Shown: one piece after another, positions 1 to 7,008 of the stretch | Position numbering within the stretch: position 1 is the first letter of the stretch | Layout: each line of letters opens with the position of its first letter | From: Rhodocyclaceae bacterium | GTDB lineage: Bacteria; Pseudomonadota; Gammaproteobacteria; Burkholderiales; Rhodocyclaceae | Reading direction: 5' to 3' | Length of the DNA: 44,123 nucleotides | NCBI GenBank assembly: GCA_026417115.1 | Contig: JAOADW010000044.1 | Span: forward strand, 1 to 44,123 | Program-made: the position numbers and the translations under genes | The notes under the pieces: generated by a model | The model's input: the letters and a program-made list of their open reading frames with translations, nothing else | Databases searched by the model: none | What the model was told of the DNA's origin: nothing

Positions 1-67
1 CAGCCACCCCCAGTTGGGCGCGGGCTCGGTTTTCGGCAATGCGGTTTTCATCGATTTGCGCGAACAT
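1..67 (-). CDS. N-terminal fragment of an unidentified protein, cut by the window edge
   Basis: Only 22 codons are visible, beginning MFAQIDENR and rich in Ala, Arg, Asn and Glu. The start is the ATG at 67-65. A strong sigma-70 type promoter ends only seven bases upstream, so the message would be leaderless or nearly so, and no ribosome binding site is present. I cannot assign a family from so short a piece. Coding is inferred from the open frame and the well-placed promoter. Confidence 0.4.
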   Translation of the reverse strand, partial: MFAQIDENRIAENRARAQLGVA

Positions 68-75
68 GTGGATAA
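67..75 (-). promoter_or_regulatory. DnaA box overlapping the left-edge promoter
   Basis: Read on the minus strand this is TTATCCACA, a perfect match to the strong DnaA-binding consensus. It sits between the -10 element and the ATG of the left-edge gene. A second perfect copy on the plus strand lies about 170 bases away. Confidence 0.5.
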
Positions 76-102
76 TTTACCTCAACATCGCCCCCCTGTC
101 AA
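74..102 (-). promoter_or_regulatory. Sigma-70 type promoter for the left-edge gene
   Basis: On the minus strand a perfect -35 TTGACA (102-97) is followed by a 17-base spacer and a -10 TAAATT (79-74). The predicted transcription start falls at about 67, on the A of the ATG. A DnaA box (75-67) overlaps the end of the -10 element and the start point, so DnaA could compete with RNA polymerase here; that part is inference. Confidence 0.6.
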
Positions 103-273
103 GCATTTTTTGGTGGCGACGCTGTCCTAATCCCTTGTCCCTGTGACAAATCGGGGACACTCTCATTGCTCTGTCATAGGTATTTCTTGGGACAATTTGG
201 GGACAATTTGGGGACAATGAACCCCCAAAAAATGGGAGTTATCCACAGGCTTGCTTTCCGATGGCATAAAAGC
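103..273. other. Gene-free stretch with GGGGACA repeats
   Basis: No convincing gene lies between the left-edge promoter and the tRNA terminator. The stretch holds a cluster of GGGACA units: one at about 150-156 (CGGGGACAC) and a tandem of about 11-base units (GGGACAATTT) at about 189-217. It also holds a perfect DnaA box at 239-247. The open frame across 166-519 runs through the tRNA and is not a gene. Confidence 0.5.
239..247 (+). promoter_or_regulatory. Second DnaA box
   Basis: TTATCCACA on the plus strand, a perfect consensus match, inverted relative to the one at 67-75. It lies upstream of the tRNA terminator in a gene-free stretch. Two perfect boxes within 180 bases are unlikely by chance in GC-rich DNA, but the usual origin neighbours (dnaA, dnaN, gyrB, rnpA) are absent, so an origin is not claimed. 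Confidence 0.45.
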
Positions 274-308
274 AAAAAACCCGCAAAGCTCGTAGCCATG
301 CGGGTTTT
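274..308 (-). terminator. Rho-independent terminator of the tRNA-Arg gene
   Basis: The inverted repeat AAAACCCGC (276-284) and GCGGGTTTT (300-308) flanks a 15-base loop. On the minus strand it is followed by a T run, about 13 bases downstream of the tRNA 3' end. The U-rich tail lies on the minus side, matching the tRNA orientation. Confidence 0.8.
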
Positions 309-320
309 CGGGGAATTTGT

Positions 321-396
321 TGGCGCCCAAGGCAGGAATCGAACCTGCGACCTACCGCTTAGGAGGCGGTCGCTCTATCCACTGAGCTACGAGGGC
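321..396 (-). tRNA. tRNA-Arg (anticodon CCT)
   Basis: A 76-base cloverleaf with an encoded CCA (323-321). The anticodon CCT is read from 363-361 inside the loop CTCCTAA, closed by a 5-bp stem ACCGC/GCGGT. The D-arm (GCTC/GAGC) and T-arm (GCAGG/CCTGC with loop TTCGATT) are complete. It decodes AGG arginine codons. The acceptor stem is odd: pairs 1-72 to 4-69 and 7-66 form, but positions 5-68 (T/T) and 6-67 (C/T) are mismatched. A terminator follows directly. The identity is secure; full function with this stem is likely but unproven. Confidence 0.9.
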
Positions 397-421
397 GTCG
401 CGCTATTTTACCCTCAAGTGC

Positions 422-1309
422 TCACGATCCTGGCGTTTCCTGATTGGGCGAAGCCGCCTCTGCCGAAGCCTCTGCCGAACGCGGAGGGTAAACGTCGGCA
501 AGCCCCATGCGCTCGATGACGGCCTCGACGGACAGATGCAAGAGATCCGCGATACCCTTGAAGTCGTCTGGCAAGGCGGCGTCGTCCCAGCCATTGGCCG
601 AATGGCGTGCAAGGTCTACGGCGAGCTTGACATTGCGCACGCGTGGATGTTCGGCATGCACTGGGTCCATCAGCGTGATCAACAGCTGGGGAAGATGCCA
701 CGCTTGGGCCAAAGCGAGCTTGATTTGATATAGGGGTACGTTATAGATCTGTTCTTGCACGACCACGGAGCGAAGGTGGCGGTTCTCCTTTTGTCGGCGC
801 ACGACCTCCACGGCCAGGGCGGGTGCGAAGCACCACATGAGGATTTCGGCAAAGTCGTAAAGCAGGGTGGCAACGACGATCTCATCGACATCGATGTCAT
901 GTCGCCAGACCGCCCACTCACGCGCCCAGTGCGTTGCTCGTCGCGCGCGATTGATGGCCTTCAACAGCCCGAGCAGGGCCTTGGGATGGGCTTTGAGTTG
1001 GTCTTCGACGAGCGGGAGTTCGCTGAAATCGTGAAAGAAAGGCTCGATGCCGATCATCATCAGCGCACGCTCGATGGTCGTGATGTCGGTCAATTGCCTT
1101 TTGCTGCGGCGTGCTTCGATGTAACGCAGCATGCGCAGCGTCATCATGGGATCATGCAGGATGGTGGAGGCGATCAAGCGCGCATTGGTGCGCATCGCAT
1201 TCTCGCGCAGGGCCTCGAGCTCGCGTACCGTATGGCGTAAAACGGGTATCTCCGCGGCATCGAAATAATCGACCCACGCTTGGAGCGTCGGCAGAGGCTG
1301 ATCGAGCAT
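422..1309 (-). CDS. HDOD-domain protein
   Basis: A 295-residue cytoplasmic protein with an HDOD domain over roughly residues 35-235, the non-catalytic relative of HD phosphohydrolases. Visible HDOD landmarks are the helix around LIASTILHDP, the ERALMMIG segment and the later HDIDVDEIVVATLLYDFAE helix, which corresponds to the place where catalytic HD proteins keep metal ligands. The C-terminal 30 residues are Ala/Ser/Pro-rich and probably disordered. HDOD proteins act as scaffolds in bacterial signalling, often linked to c-di-GMP or chemotaxis. The gene is divergent from rpsF and stands alone; no partner can be inferred from its neighbours. A second, unrelated-looking HDOD protein ends the chemotaxis operon at 19645-20517. 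Confidence 0.85.
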   Translation of the reverse strand: MLDQPLPTLQAWVDYFDAAEIPVLRHTVRELEALRENAMRTNARLIASTILHDPMMTLRMLRYIEARRSKRQLTDITTIERALMMIGIEPFFHDFSELPLVEDQLKAHPKALLGLLKAINRARRATHWAREWAVWRHDIDVDEIVVATLLYDFAEILMWCFAPALAVEVVRRQKENRHLRSVVVQEQIYNVPLYQIKLALAQAWHLPQLLITLMDPVHAEHPRVRNVKLAVDLARHSANGWDDAALPDDFKGIADLLHLSVEAVIERMGLADVYPPRSAEASAEAASPNQETPGS

Positions 1310-1362
1310 GATTGGAATTATCGATCAGAATTCCGGGTATGGCTAGCCTACCTCCCGAAAAA

Positions 1363-1380
1363 TCACTGTTGTTGCAGTGA
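1363..1380. promoter_or_regulatory. Inverted repeat over the rpsF -35 box
   Basis: TCACTG (1363-1368), a 6-base loop and CAGTGA (1375-1380) form a perfect 6-bp inverted repeat. The right arm covers most of the rpsF -35 hexamer. On the minus strand the repeat is followed by ATTTTT, so it could also be a weak terminator. An operator role is inference. Confidence 0.35.
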
Positions 1381-1400
1381 CAGGGGAAGTTCTTTATAAT
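1372..1400 (+). promoter_or_regulatory. Promoter of the rpsF operon
   Basis: A -35 TTGCAG (1372-1377), a 17-base spacer and a perfect -10 TATAAT (1395-1400). The predicted start at about 1407 gives a 5' leader of about 70 bases before rpsF. This is the strongest promoter match in the left half of the window and fits a highly expressed ribosomal operon. Confidence 0.85.
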
Positions 1401-1478
1401 AGAAAATTCTTTCCTTGCCCTACTCGTTTCTCGCATGCGAGAGGGCTCGTCACGACGACCCATGAGGAGTACAACGCA

Positions 1479-1862
1479 ATGCGACATTATGAAATCGTTT
1501 TCATTGTCCATCCCGATCAGTCGGATCAAGTTCCGGCGATGATCGAACGTTACAGGACGCTGATCACCAACGGGGGCGGCGCGATCCACCGCATCGAGGA
1601 TTGGGGACGGCGTCAACTGGCTTATCCCATCCAGAAAGTCCATAAAGCCCATTATGTGCTGATGAACATCGAGTGCGGCAAGGAGACTTTGGCTGAACTC
1701 GAGCATGCTTTCCGCTATAACGACGCGGTGCTGCGCCATCTGACGGTGAAAATGGATCGTGCGGTGACCGAGCCATCGCCGATGATGAAGGAAGAGAAGG
1801 CGAGGTCGCTGATGTCGGCCGAAGAAAAGCCGGCTGAGGAGACCGCGACCGCGGCCGCGTAA
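1479..1862 (+). CDS. rpsF: 30S ribosomal protein bS6
   Basis: A 127-residue bS6, a primary small-subunit protein that pairs with bS18 on 16S rRNA. The start [10 protein letters not shown] is the typical S6 N-terminus, and the conserved RRQLAYPI segment follows at about residues 44-51. The C-terminal 25 residues are acidic and Glu/Ala-rich, like the tail modified by RimK in other bacteria. The ATG at 1479 is preceded by TGAGGAG (1463-1469). The open frame extends upstream to 1377, but that extension crosses the promoter and is not translated. It is the first gene of the rpsF-priB-rpsR-rplI operon. Confidence 0.97.
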   Translation: MRHYEIVFIVHPDQSDQVPAMIERYRTLITNGGGAIHRIEDWGRRQLAYPIQKVHKAHYVLMNIECGKETLAELEHAFRYNDAVLRHLTVKMDRAVTEPSPMMKEEKARSLMSAEEKPAEETATAAA

Positions 1863-1886
1863 ATATAAAGAGTGGGGCGGCGCGAG

Positions 1887-2252
1887 GTGGAAAAACCCCT
1901 CGCCAATCGCGTGATCCTGTCAGGAAAGCTGGCCGCCCGTGCAGCCTTACGCTATACGCCGGCTGGCATTCCGATGATCGATTGGCGTTTGACGCATGCC
2001 TCGGTCCAACTCGAAGCAGCGCGCCCTCGGCAAGTCCACTGCGAGCTCGATTGTGTGACGGCGGGCGCCTTGGCGAAGGTCATCGACGGCATCCCGCTAG
2101 GCACCTTGCTCCTCGCGTCAGGTTTTTTGGCGGCCAAAAGCCTCAGGCGCCCAACGCCGATCCTCCATGTCACCGACATCGAATTTTTGACCGATCGAAC
2201 AAAGGAACTCCACGATGAACAGCAAGAAAGACGAACGCGCCAAGAGCCGTAA
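1887..2252 (+). CDS. priB: Primosomal replication protein N (PriB)
   Basis: An OB-fold single-stranded DNA-binding protein that helps PriA reload DnaB at stalled forks. The start of the fold reads NRVILSGKL, followed by RYTPAGIP, the betaproteobacterial PriB signature, and ends near HVTDIEFL. With the GTG at 1887 the product is 121 residues; the earlier in-frame GTG at 1872 would add five. Both have weak ribosome binding sites, and I prefer 1887 because family members start close to the first strand. The C-terminus continues about 20 charged residues beyond the fold and its last 38 bases overlap rpsR in another frame. Its place between rpsF and rpsR is the conserved order. Confidence 0.9.
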   Translation: MEKPLANRVILSGKLAARAALRYTPAGIPMIDWRLTHASVQLEAARPRQVHCELDCVTAGALAKVIDGIPLGTLLLASGFLAAKSLRRPTPILHVTDIEFLTDRTKELHDEQQERRTRQEP

Positions 2253-2472
2253 TGCTTACAAGCGCCGCAAATTCTGCCGTTTCTCGGCAGAGAAGATCGA
2301 GTGGGTGGATTACAAAGACCTCGATCTATTGCGTGACTTCATCACCGAGACGGGGAAGATCATTCCTGCCCGCATTACGGGCACGCGCAGCCGTTATCAG
2401 CGTCAGCTGTCGACGGCGATCAAACGCGCACGCTTCCTGGCGCTCTTGCCTTATACCGACTTGCACAAGTAA
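2215..2472 (+). CDS. rpsR: 30S ribosomal protein bS18
   Basis: An 85-residue bS18 that binds 16S rRNA together with bS6. The body reads KFCRF, then VDYKDLDLL and [14 protein letters not shown], all hallmark S18 segments. The N-terminus is rich in Lys and Arg. The ATG at 2215 has an AAGGA ribosome binding site nine bases upstream, inside the end of priB, so the two genes overlap by 38 bases and may be translationally linked. Confidence 0.97.
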   Translation: MNSKKDERAKSRNAYKRRKFCRFSAEKIEWVDYKDLDLLRDFITETGKIIPARITGTRSRYQRQLSTAIKRARFLALLPYTDLHK

Positions 2473-2482
2473 GGAGATCAGC

Positions 2483-2932
2483 ATGCAGGTGATTCTGATG
2501 GATAAGGTCGCCAACTTGGGCAATCTCGGCGATGTCGTCAAGGTCAAAGAGGGCTATGCGCGCAACTACTTGATCCCCAAAGGTTTGGCAAAGCGCGCCA
2601 CGGCCGAGAACCTGAAGGCGTTCGAAGCACGCCGCGCCGAGCTCGAACGCATCGCCGCAGAAAAACTCGCGAGTGCGCAGGCCAAAGCTGCCCAACTCGA
2701 GGGCTTGAAAGTCGAAATCGCTCGCAAAGCGGGCGTCGATGGCCGCCTCTTTGGGTCAGTGACTGCCGCTGACATTGTCGAAGCCTTGGCGGCTCAGGGC
2801 ATCGAGATCGGCAAGGCCAATGTGCGTATGCCCTATGGTCCGCTGAAGGCGGTGGGCGAGTATACGCTCGAAATCGCCTTGCACCCGGACTTGACGACGC
2901 AGGTGACGATCGCCGTCGTTGCCGAGCAATGA
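2483..2932 (+). CDS. rplI: 50S ribosomal protein bL9
   Basis: A 149-residue bL9, which reaches from the L1 stalk base on the large subunit. It begins [13 protein letters not shown], continues with the N-domain signature [16 protein letters not shown], then a long connecting helix (about residues 42-75, Ala/Glu/Lys-rich) and the C-terminal domain with GRLFGSVT. The ATG at 2483 follows AAGGAGAT, a good ribosome binding site. The frame is open upstream to 2252, but that part overlaps rpsR and is noise. A strong terminator follows 30 bases after the stop, closing the operon. Confidence 0.97.
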   Translation: MQVILMDKVANLGNLGDVVKVKEGYARNYLIPKGLAKRATAENLKAFEARRAELERIAAEKLASAQAKAAQLEGLKVEIARKAGVDGRLFGSVTAADIVEALAAQGIEIGKANVRMPYGPLKAVGEYTLEIALHPDLTTQVTIAVVAEQ

Positions 2933-2963
2933 GCACTTCGCCCTCAAAGGGGCGAGAGAGGAC

Positions 2964-2990
2964 AAAAAGGGGGCGGTCGCCCCCTTTTTC
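2964..2990 (+). terminator. Rho-independent terminator of the rpsF-rplI operon
   Basis: AAAAAGGGGGCG (2964-2975) pairs with CGCCCCCTTTTT (2978-2989), a near-perfect GC-rich hairpin ending in a T run. It separates rplI from dnaB, so dnaB needs its own promoter or read-through. Confidence 0.9.
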
Positions 2991-3095
2991 TTCGATTTCC
3001 ACAGCTTTTTCCCGGGATTTCCACAGATTGTGCTCTGGCGTGCACGCGCTGGCCGAAGTAGACTCAGAAAACTCGTCCTCGCAGATGAGGTGATG

Positions 3096-4556
3096 ATGCC
3101 AGAAGACTATGCATTGAAACGTAGCGCAGACGCAGGCTGGTTGCGCGCTGGCGGTGGACGTGGGCTACGGACGGAGACAAGCGGCGAGGATGCCCAAGTC
3201 GCAGCCCTGAAAATGCCGCCGCATTCGATCGAGGCTGAACAGTGTTTGATTGGCGGTTTGCTGCTCGACAACACGGCGTGGGACCGTATCGCCGATGTCG
3301 TCCATGAGGCGGATTTCTATCGCGACGACCACCGCCGCATCTTTGCGCACATTCGCAGGCTGATCGAAGTCAATCGCCCGGCCGACGTGGTGACCGTCTT
3401 CGAGTCGATCGAACGGGCCGGCGAGGTCGAGCAAACGGGGGGGCTTGCTTATCTCGGTGAGATTGCGAATGCCACGCCCTCGGCAGCCAACATTCGCCGC
3501 TATGCGGAAATCGTCCACGAGCGTGCGGTATTACGCCGACTCGTCGCGGTGGGCGATGAAATCGCGGCGCTGGCGTTTGCCCCCGCAGGCCGTGATGTGC
3601 GTCAGCTCCTCGACCTTGCCGAGCAGAAAGTGTTCGAGATCGCCGAGGCAGGCAAGCGCGTAAGTCAGGGGTTCGCTTCGATCGATCGCTTGCTCGGCGA
3701 AGTCGTCGATCGCATCGAACAGCTCTGTGATCGCAAGAACCCCTCGGATGTTACTGGCTTGCCAACGGGCTTTACCGATCTCGATCATTTGACCTCGGGA
3801 CTGCAGCCGGGCGACATGATCGTGATCGCAGGCAGACCTTCGATGGGAAAGACCGCGTTCGCGATGAACATTGCCGAATATGTCGGTGTCGAATTGAAAA
3901 AGCCAGTGGCGATCTTCAGTCTCGAGATGTCGGGGCCGCAGCTCGCCCTGCGCTTTTTGTCTTCTCTGGGACGGCTCGATCAAGGCAAGATCCGTAGCGG
4001 GCGCCTTTCCGAAGACGATTGGGAGAAGATGTCTTTGGCGTTGGGTAAGCTGCACGATGCGCCGATTCACATCGATGAGACGGGCGCCATCAATGCGACG
4101 GAATTGCGCGCGCGCGCACGCCGCCTGCATCGACACTACCATGACAAAGGCGGGCTTGCCCTGATCGTCATCGATTACATCCAACTCATGACGTCCGTGC
4201 GGGAAAACGAGAATCGGGCGACCGAGCTTTCCGAGATTTCTCGCTCGATCAAGGCGTTGGCCAAGGAACTCAATGTTCCCATCATCGCGCTTTCGCAGTT
4301 GTCGCGCAAAGTCGAGGAGCGCGTGGACAAGCGGCCGTTGATGTCCGATTTGCGCGAATCGGGCGCCATCGAGCAGGATGCCGATTTGATCTTGATGATG
4401 TATCGCGAAGAGTATTACAAGCCAGATACGCCCGAAAAGGGGGTGGCCGAGGTCATCATCGGCAAGCACCGCAATGGCCCCACGGGGGTCGTGAAACTAA
4501 CCTTCTTCGGCCAATACACCCGTTTCGAGAATTACGCGACCGGCAGCGCTTATTGA
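3096..4556 (+). CDS. dnaB: Replicative DNA helicase DnaB
   Basis: A 486-residue hexameric helicase that moves 5' to 3' on the lagging strand at the fork and recruits primase. The N-terminal collar begins at PPHSIEAEQ and the RecA-like ATPase domain follows a linker around residue 190. Walker A is GRPSMGKT at 246-253 and Walker B is IVIDY at 357-361; the arginine-rich tail motif near IIGKHRNGPTG is present. No intein interrupts it. The frame is open to 2919, but that would translate through the rplI terminator. ATG 3096 (or the adjacent 3093) with GATGAGG upstream is the likely start. The N-terminal 40 residues before PPHS are poorly conserved. Confidence 0.96.
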   Translation: MPEDYALKRSADAGWLRAGGGRGLRTETSGEDAQVAALKMPPHSIEAEQCLIGGLLLDNTAWDRIADVVHEADFYRDDHRRIFAHIRRLIEVNRPADVVTVFESIERAGEVEQTGGLAYLGEIANATPSAANIRRYAEIVHERAVLRRLVAVGDEIAALAFAPAGRDVRQLLDLAEQKVFEIAEAGKRVSQGFASIDRLLGEVVDRIEQLCDRKNPSDVTGLPTGFTDLDHLTSGLQPGDMIVIAGRPSMGKTAFAMNIAEYVGVELKKPVAIFSLEMSGPQLALRFLSSLGRLDQGKIRSGRLSEDDWEKMSLALGKLHDAPIHIDETGAINATELRARARRLHRHYHDKGGLALIVIDYIQLMTSVRENENRATELSEISRSIKALAKELNVPIIALSQLSRKVEERVDKRPLMSDLRESGAIEQDADLILMMYREEYYKPDTPEKGVAEVIIGKHRNGPTGVVKLTFFGQYTRFENYATGSAY

Positions 4557-4578
4557 GGCTCACGATGCGTCGGGCCCT

Positions 4579-6036
4579 TTAGAGGACTTCGCCCGCGAAA
4601 TCGGCGAGGCGCGAGCGTTCTCCCCGTTGGAGGGTGACGTGGCCGGCATGCGCCCAGCCCTTGAAGCGATCGACGACGTAAGTCAGACCCGATGAGCCTT
4701 CGGTCAGATAAGGTGTGTCGATCTGGGCGATGTTGCCGAGACAGACGACTTTTGTGCCGGGGCCGGCGCGCGTGATCAACGTCTTCATCTGTTTTGGCGT
4801 CAGGTTTTGCGCTTCATCGATGATCAAGAATTTGTTGAGGAAGGTGCGTCCCCGCATGAAGTTCAAGGACTTGATCTTGATGCGGCTCTTGATCAGATCC
4901 AGCGTGGCTGCGCGTCCCCATTCGCCAGAGAAGCCGCCCGTCGCGCGCGCGCCTTCATCGACGCGGTTGAGCACTTCGAGATTGTCCTCCAATGCGCCCA
5001 TCCAAGGGGTCATCTTTTCCTCTTCGGTGCCAGGCAAGAAGCCGATGTCCTCGCCCACCGGCACCGTCACGCGCGTGATGATGATCTCGCTATAGCGACG
5101 TGCATCGAGCGTTTGCGCCAGCGCCGCGGCCAAGGTAAGCAGCGTTTTGCCCGTGCCGGCTTGCCCGACCAAAGTGACGAGATCGATGTCCGCATCCATC
5201 AGCAGATTGAGGGCGAAGTTTTGCTCGCGGTTGCGTGCGGTAATGCCCCAGACGGCATTGCGTGGAGAGGTGTAATCGATCAAGGTTTCGAGTTCAGCGG
5301 TCTTGCCGCCGCCGACTCGCACGCGTGCTGCGAAGGGTTGCGGCGCCTCTTGCCAGACGAACTGGTTGACGAGCAGATCAGGACACATCGGGCCCTGCAG
5401 ACGATAGCGCGTGCGGCCATTTTCTTTCCAGGATTCCAGACTGCTGCCGTGGCGGTCCCAAAAGTCTGGGGGGAGCTCGAGCATGCCCGTGTAAAGGAGA
5501 TCGGTGTCTTCGAGCACCTTGTCGTTGAAATAATCTTGCGCCGCAAGCCCCAGGGCGCGCGCTTTGATGCGCATGTTGATGTCCTTGGTGACCAAGATCA
5601 CCGGTCGCTGGGGTTGGGTCTCGTGTAAATGCAAGGCGACGGCAAGGATCTGATTGTCGGCGCGTGCCGTGGGCAGGGAGGCGGGCAAGAAGCCGGAAAT
5701 GGCGTCCGTCTGCAAAAACAGGCGGCCACTCGCCAAACCCCGAGAAGGGCCCGCAAGGGGAAGCCCGTCCTTGATCGAGGCTTCTTCTGCGCCGCTTGCG
5801 ATTTCATCGAGCATGCGGCTGGCCTGGCGTGCATTGCGGGCGATTTCGGAGAGCCCTTTTTTGTGCGCGTCGAGCTCTTCGAGGGTGATCATGGGAATGA
5901 AGAGATCATGTTCCTCGAAGCGATAGAGACAGGTGGGGTCGTGCATCAGCACATTGGTGTCGAGCACGAAGAGCTTGGTCGGCTGTCCAGGGGGAGCATC
6001 GACGGGTCTGGTTTGGCGGCTGCGTTTCGAGTTCAT
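4579..6036 (-). CDS. PhoH-family ATPase with N-terminal PIN domain
   Basis: A 485-residue two-domain protein of the PhoH2 type. The PIN RNase domain covers about residues 20-165 and starts with FVLDTNVLMHD, in which Asp26 is the first metal ligand. The PhoH ATPase domain covers about 265-480 with Walker A GQAGTGKT at 291-298 and Walker B IIDEAQN from 405. Family members couple RNA unwinding to RNA cleavage; the substrate here is unknown. ATG 6036 is firm because it overlaps the bcp stop in ATGA. Upstream in-frame extension to 6117 is spurious. It is the last gene of a coupled trio, convergent with dnaB. Confidence 0.92.
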   Translation of the reverse strand: MNSKRSRQTRPVDAPPGQPTKLFVLDTNVLMHDPTCLYRFEEHDLFIPMITLEELDAHKKGLSEIARNARQASRMLDEIASGAEEASIKDGLPLAGPSRGLASGRLFLQTDAISGFLPASLPTARADNQILAVALHLHETQPQRPVILVTKDINMRIKARALGLAAQDYFNDKVLEDTDLLYTGMLELPPDFWDRHGSSLESWKENGRTRYRLQGPMCPDLLVNQFVWQEAPQPFAARVRVGGGKTAELETLIDYTSPRNAVWGITARNREQNFALNLLMDADIDLVTLVGQAGTGKTLLTLAAALAQTLDARRYSEIIITRVTVPVGEDIGFLPGTEEEKMTPWMGALEDNLEVLNRVDEGARATGGFSGEWGRAATLDLIKSRIKIKSLNFMRGRTFLNKFLIIDEAQNLTPKQMKTLITRAGPGTKVVCLGNIAQIDTPYLTEGSSGLTYVVDRFKGWAHAGHVTLQRGERSRLADFAGEVL

Positions 6037-6524
6037 GATGTTTGGGGTTGCGCAAGGAATGCATCGATGTGGGCAAGCACCTCGGCGGCATGTCCTGCCG
6101 GTTTGACGGCACGCCATGCCCGATGGATGCGGCCTTGAGGATCGATCAAGAAGGTGCTGCGCTCAATGCCACGCACCTCTTTGCCATAGAGTTTTTTCGT
6201 CCGCATCACGTCGAAGAGCCGACATGCGACTTCTTCCGCATCGGAGATCAGCTCGAAGGGAAGGCCGAGCTTTTCTTTGAAGCGCTCATGCGAGGAGAGA
6301 GAATCACGCGAGAGGCCCCAGATTTCCACGCCGCGGCGCGTGAATTCCGCATAGAGATCGCGAAACTCTGCGGCTTCTGTCGTGCAACCAGGCGTGCTGT
6401 CCTTGGGGTAGAAATAGAGCACGACGAATCTGCCCCGTTGGTCAGCGAGGCGAAATGTCTTGCCGGAGGTGGCGGGAAGCTCGAAATCGGGAAGCGGAGA
6501 AAGGGCAAGCGGGTCGCTTTTCAT
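6033..6524 (-). CDS. bcp: Thioredoxin-dependent peroxiredoxin, Bcp/PrxQ family
   Basis: A 163-residue cytoplasmic peroxidase that reduces hydrogen and organic peroxides. The peroxidatic cysteine is Cys47 in STPGCTTEA. The Escherichia coli enzyme has a resolving cysteine five residues further on; here that place is Ala52. The only other cysteine nearby is Cys101 in VACRLF, which could resolve the sulfenate as in the PrxQ subtype with distant cysteines, or the enzyme may act as 1-Cys. The start ATG at 6524 overlaps the stop of the upstream gene in ATGA, and its own stop overlaps the PhoH start in the same way. Confidence 0.93.
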   Translation of the reverse strand: MKSDPLALSPLPDFELPATSGKTFRLADQRGRFVVLYFYPKDSTPGCTTEAAEFRDLYAEFTRRGVEIWGLSRDSLSSHERFKEKLGLPFELISDAEEVACRLFDVMRTKKLYGKEVRGIERSTFLIDPQGRIHRAWRAVKPAGHAAEVLAHIDAFLAQPQTS

Positions 6525-6991
6525 GGCGCAATTTCCGTCTGATCAGCGGGTTCGATGAGCAAGGCTGCGGCGACGAACCGTCCTTCGTCGAGCAGGATGT
6601 TGTAGGTGCGGCAGGCCGCGGGCGTGTCCATGATTTCCAGCGGTCGCCCCACCTCGAGCAAGGGGCGCAGCAGGGCTGGCGAGGGGAAACGCTGGCGGTC
6701 GCCGGTGCCAAACAGGAGCACATCGCAGTCAAGAGAGGAAAGCCTGACGAAGTGCTCGACGGTGAGGTCTGCAAAGGAAGCCACGCGCCAGCCAAGCTCG
6801 ATCCGCGTGGGCAAAAGAATCAGGCTTTGGCGGTACGGTTGGCCATTGATCACGACATAACCTGGGCCGTGCGCCGTGACCCATAAAGTACCCGACAAAG
6901 GAGACGAGCGATGAAGTTTCAAGGGTGAGGTAACGAGAACGCGCGGCGATTGCGACAAGACAGCGCATTGGGTAGCATTATAGGCTTTCAC
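6521..6991 (-). CDS. Mth938-like (DUF498) domain protein
   Basis: A roughly 156-residue small protein with the Mth938-like fold from about residue 25 to 140: GPGYVVINGQPYRQSL near the start and the TAACRTYNILLDEGR-like stretch near the end, both typical of the family. Its biochemical role is not established. The start is uncertain: GTG 6991 is the longest choice, but a TATAAT on the minus strand (6982-6977) falls inside the first codons, so a downstream TTG near 6920-6955 is possible. It is the first gene of the trio with bcp and phoH, and is divergent from the aminotransferase only 17 bases away. Confidence 0.8.
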   Translation of the reverse strand: MKAYNATQCAVLSQSPRVLVTSPLKLHRSSPLSGTLWVTAHGPGYVVINGQPYRQSLILLPTRIELGWRVASFADLTVEHFVRLSSLDCDVLLFGTGDRQRFPSPALLRPLLEVGRPLEIMDTPAACRTYNILLDEGRFVAAALLIEPADQTEIAP

Positions 6992-7008
6992 CCTTTGCGC
7001 CGAAATCT

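Noticed and set aside
1-260. Chromosome origin based on two DnaA boxes
   Set aside because: No dnaA, dnaN, gyrB, rnpA or parAB nearby, and only two boxes; regulation of the left gene explains one of them better.
1377-1478. Extended N-terminus of bS6
   Set aside because: It would include the promoter -10 box; the conserved start is at 1479.
2919-3095. Extended N-terminus of DnaB
   Set aside because: The extra codons pass through the rplI terminator hairpin; the ATG at 3096 has a ribosome binding site.
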